From a virus, in the IMG/VR virus record IMGVR_UViG_3300028666_000106, positions 1 to 23,721 of that record: a stretch of DNA of 23,721 bases; one strand, written 5' to 3'. Positions 16,401 through 22,762 of the stretch are shown here, one piece after another. The notes below the pieces were generated by a model that searched no databases, was not told the origin of the DNA, and was given only the letters and a program-made list of their open reading frames with translations. Each line of letters starts with the position of its first letter. The first letter of the stretch is position 1. Made by a program: the position numbers and the translations under genes.

Positions 16401-16906
16401 ATCTTCATACTTACTTAGATCAATACGACAGAATTGTTCAAGAAACCCCTGGAGTATATCTAGATATTTCAGAGCCCATAAATATGTATGCTTTATCTGG
16501 ATGGATTCAGCTTCAGGGATTATCTGGGTATCAAAGACTTTTAGAATTACAACTCTTAGGATCTTATATTACACCCCATACTTTGAATGTTGAGTTTGGA
16601 TATGACTATGGTCCTATAAGTGAGCAGGCAGAAATTCAACCCATTAATGGCACTGGAAATTATGGATCTGATGCGTTGTTTGGACAGACTTCTCCGTACG
16701 GTGGTCCAGGAAGTTTAGAACAATGGAGAGTCCAAAACGCACATCAGCAGTGCCAAGCATTTCAAATTTCTATTCAAGAAGTGTACGATGAAAGTCATGG
16801 AGTACCAGCAGGAGCGGGATTGACTCTGTCTGCTTTCACAGCAATAGTTGGAGTAACTAAAGGGTATAGACCTGTTAAGGCCGCTAACACGGTGGGGACA
16901 AATTAA
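13415..16906 (+). CDS. Large tail hub/nozzle-like beta-propeller protein
   Basis: 1163 residues; ATG directly follows the previous TAA. The start (VTINFSQGVNLKTDPWQIQM, then LENSIFTTQDQLRKRNGY) is the pattern of short-tail nozzle and DNA-stabilisation proteins such as those of P22/T7-type tails, which have beta-propeller cores. Many strand repeats (LYIAWEDAG, LWVSYYNSG) in residues about 60-430 agree. Residues about 572-677 contain two inserted beta modules (AFSAGSTTITVISATGLFVG and AFAAGVTFINVASVAGFSIG). The C-terminal region has WVLDAEDGTIWYS and YDYLYKQWGWFTN, further propeller-like blades. Role: closes the tail tube and retains DNA; inferred by analogy. Confidence 0.72.
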   Translation: MAGIIPQPVTINFSQGVNLKTDPWQIQMGQFLALENSIFTTQDQLRKRNGYGLLTTIPGAATVTTYLGNLIALGEQLTIFSEDTDKFINTGAIQPMSLSVLPMVRSATSQTTVDAVIAPNGLALEIWMDSNGNSYYQINDSATGGTIIPAVSITSVVDVGATMPRVFVLGNYFIITWLATVSSNSAIRYMAIPYANPTSPFAPVTISTAITSITAAYDALSVNVNAGVLYIAWEDAGAIKITQISNSLLQGSTVSQTSSPATLISLSWDAVNSQLWVSYYNSGTIHTAAYSSSIAPLLAATLVSSVTLNNGLTSTANAGIVTVFYEVSNFYGFDATLRTDYLSSNTCTIGGVAGTPVIVLRGVGLSSKAVFSNDQSYMLICYSSAYQPTYFLISGNGKIIGKLAYSNGGGYIINQILPQINVSISNGETVFQVGYLFKDFLASIANPIGPVGSNVGTNKALGAAAPPVYSTTGINIATWTFGAKVPSAETGSILHMGMGYPVMFDGVKPVEHQFHVWPDAMEVSSTNTGGGLFAQQYYWQGIYNWTDAQGNPQYSAPSIPVGQVIKTGPGLTTTAAFSAGSTTITVISATGLFVGQIIEDISVAPPTTTSAFAAGVTFINVASVAGFSIGMILVDSTLPVAFQANTTIIKIDPVNLIFELSQPTAFASSSTDTITTPNFGGLQANTKITSINGLTLTINLPTLTTSTADTIQTVDQGSATIYFPTLRLTDKTVNKVRLNLYRWSALNQNFYEVTSVSSPVLNDPTVDYITIIDNANDLSIVGNSLIYTTGGTVEDVAAPSFSVCSMFDDRLWVLDAEDGTIWYSKQVLPGTGVEFSDLFTYYVAPTQGAQGSTGLPTALSPMDTEFVIFKKEAIFFLTGSGPDNTGAGSTYSQPIYISSTVGCTNPNSIIQTDEGLMFQSDKGIWLLSRGLQPMYIGQAVERLVIGNIVTAANVIPGTTQVRFIMNTGITLMYDYLYKQWGWFTNTPGVSATLYQNLHTYLDQYDRIVQETPGVYLDISEPINMYALSGWIQLQGLSGYQRLLELQLLGSYITPHTLNVEFGYDYGPISEQAEIQPINGTGNYGSDALFGQTSPYGGPGSLEQWRVQNAHQQCQAFQISIQEVYDESHGVPAGAGLTLSAFTAIVGVTKGYRPVKAANTVGTN

Positions 16907-18831
16907 TGAATATCAAGAAATTCAATGAACGAATGGGCCGTCCTAAGTTTTCTAAAGGTGGCTATATCAAAAAACTTGGTAATAGACATTATTTTGATGC
17001 CGGCGGAATAGCCCAAAATGCAACAATTCCTGGAGTCGTAAGTGGAAATTCAACAAACACCACGACAAATGGGATTGGCGGAATTGCACAAGCTTTAGGT
17101 CTTAATGCGGCAAGCGCAAATATCAATCAAGGAACAAATGCCGCACAACTTAATAACGCTTATGGCAATGTAAACAATGCTCTTAATGCTCAAGTCGGTT
17201 TAACAAATACTTTAACTCCGCAAGCTCAAACTGCAGCTCAAAATCAAAATGCTGTAGCACAACAAGAATTAGCCATGACTCAAGGTCAAGGACCTAATCC
17301 AGCCCAAACACAACTTGCTCAAAGCACTGGTCAAAATGTTAATCAAGAATCTGCTCTTTTAGCAGGACAACGTGGATCAAATGCAAATGTTGGTTTAGCT
17401 GGAAGAAATATTGCTCAAACCGGTGCTCAAACTCAACAAACAGCTGCAGGACAAGCGGCTACATTAGAAGCTCAACAACAAATCGCAGCGCAGAATAATT
17501 TAACAAATTTATCTAACCAACAAGTAAATCAAGCTCAAGGCGCTACAACTGCTCTAAATCAAGGTCAACAAAATGAGCAAAATATTCTTCAGAATGCGAA
17601 CACTAGTGGCAATAATGCTGCAGTAAGTATGCAAGGAAATATCAATAATAATAATGCTGCAGCCAATTCGTCTCTTATGGGTGGTTTGACTTCAGGATTA
17701 GGAGCTGTTGCAGGCCTTCTTAATAAAGGAGGAGATGTTCATCCTGTTCATGGAAAACAAAAATTAGAATTTATTCATAAAATGGCCAAGATGGGTATGG
17801 AACACTATGATGGCGGGGGATATACATCAAGTGAACCATCGTCTGGTCCTACGATCGCAGCGCCTGCTCCGTCCTCCAGCGGAAGCAGCGGGGGTGGAGG
17901 GAGTGGCGGAGGGGGCCTTGGCCTTTTAGCTTTACTAGCAGATGGCGGAAAGGTAGCCACTCCTTCCCCTTCTCCAAGTCATCCAGGCATTTCTCTTGGA
18001 GCACCCGCTGCGAGTGCATCTGATGTCACTCCTGCGAATATGTCTCAATCACAAATGCAAAATGTAATGTCTGGATTTAAGCAGATGAAAGCAGATGGGG
18101 GAACAATTTCTGCTAATCCATTGCTTGCGGGAATAACAAATTCTCCTCAAAGTTTGGCTAATCAAGGTGGATATTCATCTTCTGAAGCCTCAAGTGGTCC
18201 AGGAAGTCTCGGCGGTCCATCTGGAGCGGGTGCTGATCTAGGAAAAAGCGCTTCTCAGGGATTTGCAGCAACTCATAAAGCTCCTGGTGATCCAATGGCT
18301 GGATCTAGCAATGATATAGCAGATTCTTCTGGTGTTGCTGGAGGAGCCCAGTGGGCTGGCGTTGATTCATCTGCGGCTCCTAGCTCTGTATTCGATACAG
18401 GAGCTGCTGGCCAAGTTGGTCCTTCACAAATGAACGTGGCAAAAGGTGGAGAAATTTGGTCTCTTCATCCTTCTCAACACGCCGCTTACTCAGCTAATCA
18501 TTTCGCTAGATATTTTGCAAAAGGTGGAGAAGCTAAAGAAGTTAAAGCTATGGTTTCTCCTGGGGAAAGATATTGGAACCCTGAAGAAGTTGAACAAATT
18601 AAGCATGGTGCAGACCCAATGAAACTAGGGAAAATATTTCCTGGTAAAGCTAAAGTCCCAGGAAAAGATACTTTGAAAAATGATACAGTTCCTGAAACTT
18701 TGCAAGAGGGTGGTATAGTAAATCCTCTGCATGTTGAGAAAACAAAAAATCCTGATAAAGCCAGACTCTTTATTTTAAAATCGCTTAAAGCAACCGGTAA
18801 ACATCTCAAACGACCTGCGGGGATGAAATAA
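16906..18831 (+). CDS. Internal virion (DNA ejection type) protein with Gly-Gly boxes
   Basis: 641 residues; ATG overlaps the previous stop. Residues about 60-260 are very rich in Asn/Gln/Ala, including QTAAQNQNAVAQQELAMTQG and ESALLAGQRGSNANVGLAGR, a pattern I know from internal/ejection proteins of short-tailed phages. About ten Gly-Gly boxes are scattered (FSKGGYI, FDAGGIA, LNKGGDV, LADGGKV, KADGGTI, VAKGGEI, FAKGGEA, LQEGGIV). There is a Gly/Ser linker at 17877-17930 and a repeated GGYxSSExSSGP block. Near the C-terminus, AMVSPGERYWNPEEVEQIK and NDTVPETLQEGGIV recall the NDxVPAxL/SPGE motifs of tape-measure proteins. Basic tail. Probably packed in the capsid and ejected with DNA; inference. 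Confidence 0.7.
   Translation: MNIKKFNERMGRPKFSKGGYIKKLGNRHYFDAGGIAQNATIPGVVSGNSTNTTTNGIGGIAQALGLNAASANINQGTNAAQLNNAYGNVNNALNAQVGLTNTLTPQAQTAAQNQNAVAQQELAMTQGQGPNPAQTQLAQSTGQNVNQESALLAGQRGSNANVGLAGRNIAQTGAQTQQTAAGQAATLEAQQQIAAQNNLTNLSNQQVNQAQGATTALNQGQQNEQNILQNANTSGNNAAVSMQGNINNNNAAANSSLMGGLTSGLGAVAGLLNKGGDVHPVHGKQKLEFIHKMAKMGMEHYDGGGYTSSEPSSGPTIAAPAPSSSGSSGGGGSGGGGLGLLALLADGGKVATPSPSPSHPGISLGAPAASASDVTPANMSQSQMQNVMSGFKQMKADGGTISANPLLAGITNSPQSLANQGGYSSSEASSGPGSLGGPSGAGADLGKSASQGFAATHKAPGDPMAGSSNDIADSSGVAGGAQWAGVDSSAAPSSVFDTGAAGQVGPSQMNVAKGGEIWSLHPSQHAAYSANHFARYFAKGGEAKEVKAMVSPGERYWNPEEVEQIKHGADPMKLGKIFPGKAKVPGKDTLKNDTVPETLQEGGIVNPLHVEKTKNPDKARLFILKSLKATGKHLKRPAGMK
17083..17680 (+). repeat. 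Asn/Gln/Ala-rich low-complexity coding region
   Basis: Codons here read mostly Asn, Gln, Ala and Thr (for example NINQGTNAAQLNNAYGNVNN). No exact tandem unit; it is compositional, heptad-like in places, and could form helical bundles or aggregate-prone segments. Confidence 0.7.
17812..18201 (+). repeat. Dispersed duplicate GGYxSSExSSGP within the gene at 16906
   Basis: Bases 17812-17850 encode GGGYTSSEPSSGP and 18166-18201 encode GGYSSSEASSGP. The protein matches at all but two aligned positions while codons differ widely, which suggests conservation of the peptide rather than recent DNA duplication. Confidence 0.7.
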
Positions 18832-20664
18832 ATGATGGACCTAAAAGGTTGGCAAAAAATAGGTGAAGACAAAAAAACCACTACAATGAAAAATGAAAAA
18901 GGCCATCTTATGACCTTGGTTCATAAAAGTCTTCCTGCGATTCAGAAAGAAGCATTAAAACGTTTACCTCTTTATGATGGGGGAGAAGTTAAGGGTGTTC
19001 ATAAAAGTTATTTTGATGAGCCTGAAACTAAAAAACAAATGGGTGAATCTAAAGCTGGTGATAAAGTTCGAAGCATGGATATTAATAAATCTTCTAAAAA
19101 TGAAGCTAAAGAAGAACATCATAAAGTTTTAGGCGAAATGAAGTCCATGCCAAACCCAAAATTAAAGGGATTAGCTAAAGGTGGAATGGCTTATTATGAT
19201 GAAGGTTCTAAAAATGGGCCTGTATCTTCTGATGATGCGAAAGCTCCCGTAGTTGTAAATGTTGGTCAACCAAGTGCGGCGGCACAACAAGCTCAAACGC
19301 CCGTTAATGTGCAACAGCCAAATGTAAGCTCACAAAATCCTCCAGTACAACTTCCTAATGGATCCATGTCAGCTCCAGGCACTGCTCAAACAGGATTACA
19401 AGCTGAGCAAGAACAAAGAAACGTTGATATCGCTAAAGCTCAATCAATGGTTCCAATTGAGCAGGCAAAATTGCAAGCTCAGCGCGATCAAGCTATAAAT
19501 GATCAAAATAATATTAATGCACTTAGAACACATGCTGATAATTTAGCTCAAAATCTAAATAAAGTTGATCCAGATGCATATAGAAAAAATATGTCAGCTC
19601 CAGATAAAGTTGCTACAGGATTAGGATTGTTCCTCGGAGGATTTTCTGTGCCTTATGGAGGACAAAATTACACAGCTGATTTTTTGAATAAACAAATCGA
19701 TCGCGATATAGATGCTCAAAAGAATAATCAGGAAAGACAAAAAACCATTTTTGGAGCTTACAAAGATCTTTATCAAGATCAAAACTTAGCCAGCAATATG
19801 GCTAAAGCATCCATGGCAGATATCTATCAGAGCCAAGCAGCTCAAATAGCTCAAAAGCTTGGCACCCCACAAGCCATTGCAAATTATCATAAAGTCGCAT
19901 CAGATCTGGCTACTGTAAAAAATAAAGCTATTTTGGACAGCGCCGGTAACTTGTCTAGTATACCAAATAATCCGGCCGGGAAAGTTCAACCAGCACAAGA
20001 ATTACCTTCTGGAGCGAGCAATAATCCAAATCAAAAACTCATCGATCAGGGACTGGTAGCAGGGCAAGCGTCTTTAGGGAATCCTTCAGCGCAGGCTTCT
20101 ATCCCTGGTAATGGCCAAAAACCATTGATCGAGCCTGACGAATACGCTGATACTCCTATTTTAAAACCAGGAGCTCAAGAACATTTAGATGAATTAAGAT
20201 ATACGCCTAAAGCTAAAGATGAGATCGAACAGATTAAAACACAATACAATGCCGCTCAACAGGCGGATATAGTTTTAAGTCAATTACATAATGTACATCA
20301 ACAACTTTATGAAGATGCCAAGGAGGGAGGAACAGGAGGTTATTTCAAAAGACATGACCCCACAGCTCATATACCGCTTATAGGAGGGGCTCTTTCCACA
20401 GCAGGTATACAACCAATGACAGATACAAAAACAAATAGAGATTATGAAACAAATAGGACGCGCGTGGTAAGCGATATAGCTAATGCCCTTAAAGGAACTA
20501 ATGTGTCTGGAGAAGAAATTAATAGAATTGTGGACGCCAATTTGCCCGAGCACGGCGATGATCCCCAACAAGTAGCACGAAAAGAACGAGCGATCAGAAT
20601 CTTTATTAAAAATGCTATAAACAAGGGTTTACTCAAAGATTGGAAATTACAATATGGGACTTAA
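18832..20664 (+). CDS. Internal virion (DNA ejection type) protein
   Basis: 610 residues; ATG ATG directly follows the previous TAA. N-terminal domain (residues about 4-50: TTTMKNEKGHLMTLVHKSLP) is a small module seen before Gly-Gly boxes in phage proteins (from memory), followed by LYDGGEV and PKLKGLAKGGMA. A Gln/Pro-rich linker leads to a long helical part (residues about 190-360) with VATGLGLFLGGFSVPYGG and FLNKQIDRDIDAQKNNQERQ, the signature I associate with internal proteins of short-tailed phages. The C-terminal part is charged and helical (EEINRIVDANLPEHGDDPQQ). No lytic-transglycosylase motif seen. Ends just before a strong promoter. Confidence 0.7.
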   Translation: MMDLKGWQKIGEDKKTTTMKNEKGHLMTLVHKSLPAIQKEALKRLPLYDGGEVKGVHKSYFDEPETKKQMGESKAGDKVRSMDINKSSKNEAKEEHHKVLGEMKSMPNPKLKGLAKGGMAYYDEGSKNGPVSSDDAKAPVVVNVGQPSAAAQQAQTPVNVQQPNVSSQNPPVQLPNGSMSAPGTAQTGLQAEQEQRNVDIAKAQSMVPIEQAKLQAQRDQAINDQNNINALRTHADNLAQNLNKVDPDAYRKNMSAPDKVATGLGLFLGGFSVPYGGQNYTADFLNKQIDRDIDAQKNNQERQKTIFGAYKDLYQDQNLASNMAKASMADIYQSQAAQIAQKLGTPQAIANYHKVASDLATVKNKAILDSAGNLSSIPNNPAGKVQPAQELPSGASNNPNQKLIDQGLVAGQASLGNPSAQASIPGNGQKPLIEPDEYADTPILKPGAQEHLDELRYTPKAKDEIEQIKTQYNAAQQADIVLSQLHNVHQQLYEDAKEGGTGGYFKRHDPTAHIPLIGGALSTAGIQPMTDTKTNRDYETNRTRVVSDIANALKGTNVSGEEINRIVDANLPEHGDDPQQVARKERAIRIFIKNAINKGLLKDWKLQYGT

Positions 20665-20666
20665 TG

Positions 20667-20695
20667 TTGACATATATGTTTACACGTGTTAATAT
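20667..20695 (+). promoter_or_regulatory. Sigma70-type promoter TTGACA-N17-TAATAT
   Basis: TTGACA at 20667-20672, a 17-base spacer, and TAATAT at 20690-20695 form an almost ideal vegetative promoter starting two bases after the stop of the previous gene. The spacer ends in the palindrome ACACGTGT (20682-20689), a possible operator. It would drive the membrane-protein gene at 20712, with a 5' leader of about ten bases. Confidence 0.82.
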
Positions 20696-20711
20696 ATTTG
20701 TAGAGGTGATT

Positions 20712-20957
20712 ATGGGAACATTAGGATTTATATTGGGTTCTACTCTTCATAGAATAGCTTATAACAAGATTAGATTTTTGGTTTCTACATTTCTAATTTG
20801 GTTTTTAGTTGTTTCAAATGTGAATGTCCCTGATTACATGATTAGAGATTGGTTCACAATGTTTATGATTTTTTCCATGTTGATTCTTATATATGGAGCT
20901 ATTGGATTTAGAGTGTTTTTAATAGGTCGTGGAACAATGAGAATTATGAGCAAATGA
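20712..20957 (+). CDS. Small membrane protein (candidate moron or holin)
   Basis: 81 residues from ATG 20712, preceded by AGAGGTGA (20702-20709). Two membrane segments: residues about 20-39 (RFLVSTFLIWFLVVSNVNV) and about 47-71 (FTMFMIFSMLILIYGAIGF), with a short basic C-terminus RGTMRIMSK. By hand count the gene is about 30% GC, lower than its neighbours. It has its own promoter and interrupts the internal-protein genes, which fits a moron, for example a superinfection-exclusion factor. Size and topology also fit a class II holin, but no lysin gene is next to it. An upstream in-frame TTG (20640) is rejected because it precedes the promoter. Confidence 0.72.
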   Translation: MGTLGFILGSTLHRIAYNKIRFLVSTFLIWFLVVSNVNVPDYMIRDWFTMFMIFSMLILIYGAIGFRVFLIGRGTMRIMSK

Positions 20958-20991
20958 AGTTCTGTAACAAATGAAAAATAGAGTAACATAA

Positions 20992-22254
20992 ATGGCAATT
21001 GGACAAATACCAGTTACAAAAGACAATAGTGTTTCTGGAGCGTCAGGTCCGAGCAAGGCAGAACCTTCAGTAAGTTACTCTAAAAACAAACTTGGTGAAG
21101 GACAAGTCCAAACTGTTACTGATGGCAAAACAAAAGTAATAACATCTACAGGCGAAAGCACTGGCTCAAAAGCTGGCGATGATATTTCTCGTGGCGCCAG
21201 GCAGAATTATTTTAATCAAAACGGCAAATGGCCTCCATGTATAAATACCGATTGTAAAAGTTATGGAAGGCCGCATCCAAACTGCCTTTGTTTTGGACCT
21301 ATGAGCCAAGCGGGAAAATTTGAATATGCTCAAGGAGGATGTGTTGGTCCACATCATGAATCTTGCGAACACTATGCCGAAGGGGGACAAGTCGCAGAGC
21401 AAACTAAATTTTCACTTCACCCACAAAATTCACTTGATCACGTAGCTGCAGAACATGGGCTTTTACATTTGCTGACAAAAACTGGTCATAACGGGCAATC
21501 TAAAAATGAACATAAATATTTAGAAGATTATTTTGAGAATTCTAAAAAGGGCCATAAGACAGTTGATAGCCATGTGAAACGTCTTATAGTGGATGAAAAG
21601 TTAGATCTCGATCCTGATAAGGGAAAAGTAGAGGCTTTAAAAAGTCATTTAGATGATCTTGAGCAAAATCCTGGAAAAGCATTTGATGTGGGTGGACATT
21701 TAGGAAAAACATTACCTGATCATGCTGCGGCACTTGGATCAAAGACTGCTCAAGCTATGAACTACTTTAAGGGACTAAAACCTATGAAGTCACAAAATAG
21801 CCCACTTGACCCAGTCACTGAGCCTACAAAATCATCTAAACACACTTATGACAGGCAACTTGGTATCGCTGAGAATCCCATGCTTGTGTTGCATCATGCT
21901 AAGCACGGTACATTACAACCACAAGATCTCATTACTTTGCACACACTTTATCCTGCACTTGGTCAATCTATGACTGGTAAGGCTGGAGAAGCTGTAATTG
22001 ATGCAAAACAAAAAGATGTAACTATTCCTAGGATTCAAAGACATGGACTTTCATCTCTTTTAGGGCAACCATTAAGTACAACTCAAACTCCGATGGCGAT
22101 GCAAGCCATTATTAAAGCAAATATGCCTATGCAAGCTCCTCAGGGGCAAAAACCCCCTAAGAAGGCTTCTGGAACAGAATTAAAACAAATCGATAAGACA
22201 AATGATCTTTTGGCAACTCCAAATCAGTCTAGACTTCTCAATAAAAAACAATAG
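20992..22254 (+). CDS. Internal virion-type protein with zinc-knuckle-like clusters and Gly-Gly boxes
   Basis: 420 residues from ATG 20992; only a weak AGAG site upstream. Polar N-terminus, then C83-x4-C88-x9-C98-x-C100 with H95 (CKSYGRPHPNCLC), a pattern I remember from other phage proteins. Next, YAQGG and YAEGG boxes bracket C117, H121, H122, C125 and H127. Residues about 140-400 are helical: LDHVAAEHGLLHLLTK, FDVGGHLGKTLPDHAAALGS, YDRQLGIAENPMLVLHHAKH, RHGLSSLLGQPLSTTQTPMA. The helical part fits a virion-internal protein family of short-tailed phages by memory. Metal binding is inferred from residue spacing only. Confidence 0.68.
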   Translation: MAIGQIPVTKDNSVSGASGPSKAEPSVSYSKNKLGEGQVQTVTDGKTKVITSTGESTGSKAGDDISRGARQNYFNQNGKWPPCINTDCKSYGRPHPNCLCFGPMSQAGKFEYAQGGCVGPHHESCEHYAEGGQVAEQTKFSLHPQNSLDHVAAEHGLLHLLTKTGHNGQSKNEHKYLEDYFENSKKGHKTVDSHVKRLIVDEKLDLDPDKGKVEALKSHLDDLEQNPGKAFDVGGHLGKTLPDHAAALGSKTAQAMNYFKGLKPMKSQNSPLDPVTEPTKSSKHTYDRQLGIAENPMLVLHHAKHGTLQPQDLITLHTLYPALGQSMTGKAGEAVIDAKQKDVTIPRIQRHGLSSLLGQPLSTTQTPMAMQAIIKANMPMQAPQGQKPPKKASGTELKQIDKTNDLLATPNQSRLLNKKQ

Positions 22255-22257
22255 AAT

Positions 22258-22315
22258 GTGAAACAAATACGCATATGTAGTATGGGGTATGTCCCCTAGA
22301 ATCCTTGTTTAGGAG
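22258..22315 (+). promoter_or_regulatory. Intergenic control region before gene 22322
   Basis: GTGAAACA (22258-22265) and ATATGTAG (22273-22280) repeat the pair seen at 9176-9200, with 7 rather than 9 bases between them. A hairpin GGGG-TATGT-CCCC (22284-22296) follows. TCCT (22302-22305) can pair with the AGGA of the ribosome site AGGAG (22311-22315). The hairpin lacks a T-run, so a terminator is unlikely. Confidence 0.4.
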
Positions 22316-22321
22316 CTACTT

Positions 22322-22762
22322 ATGGGTAAAGCCCAGTTCCCTTCTACATTCAATTGGCAAACAACTTCACCAGAAATTGGATTTTTACCAGGGCCAGGCC
22401 CTAATCAAGATGTTGCTGGAAATAGTCCAAAAAGCGGAATTCTTTCAGGTACAATGTCGGGGACTAATGCAATTTATACTAATATCCTTGGTCTTCAACA
22501 AATGGACAATCAAGGTATTGAAATTAATTGGACAGGGACTCCCACGGGCACAATTCAAATAATGGTTTCTAATTCTGGAATCCAAGGTAATTTCCACGCA
22601 TTAACATACAATCCAGTTCTTGCTCAACCCAGCGGATCTTCTGGAGGATACGTTATTGCCAATATTGGGATTCCATTCAGATATATGTACATCCTTTATA
22701 CCAATTCTTCTGGGTCTGGAACTATAACGGCATATTGTCAATGCAAGGCGAATAATTCCTAA
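22322..22762 (+). CDS. Small beta-rich virion protein
   Basis: 146 residues from ATG 22322, AGGAG six bases upstream. Mostly strands and turns: QGIEINWTGTPTGTIQIMVS, then AQPSGSSGGYVIANIGIPFR and MYILYTNSSGSGTITAYC. This last stretch is a pattern I recall from small phage surface or decoration proteins (Ser-Gly-Ser-Gly followed by a final strand). No enzyme motif. Located before the fibre gene, with TAATG coupling to it. Role as a capsid- or fibre-associated protein is inferred. Confidence 0.65.
   Translation: MGKAQFPSTFNWQTTSPEIGFLPGPGPNQDVAGNSPKSGILSGTMSGTNAIYTNILGLQQMDNQGIEINWTGTPTGTIQIMVSNSGIQGNFHALTYNPVLAQPSGSSGGYVIANIGIPFRYMYILYTNSSGSGTITAYCQCKANNS

Noticed and set aside
18498-18881. 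Minus-strand open frame of 127 codons
   Set aside because: It is fully opposite the end of the gene at 16906 and the start of the next, both with clear motifs; no promoter or ribosome site.
20640-20711. N-terminal extension of the membrane protein from a TTG
   Set aside because: The extension overlaps the promoter and the end of the previous gene; ATG 20712 has a strong ribosome site.
22142-22158. AGGGG/CCCCT hairpin as a terminator
   Set aside because: It lies inside the coding region of gene 20992 about 100 bases before its stop and has no T-run.
22258-22265. GTGAAACA as a parS site
   Set aside because: Only the right half matches; the left half fits at two of eight positions, and an eight-base match is expected by chance in a window of this size.
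22284-22296. GGGG/CCCC hairpin as a terminator
   Set aside because: Only four pairs and no following T-run; more likely a leader structure.
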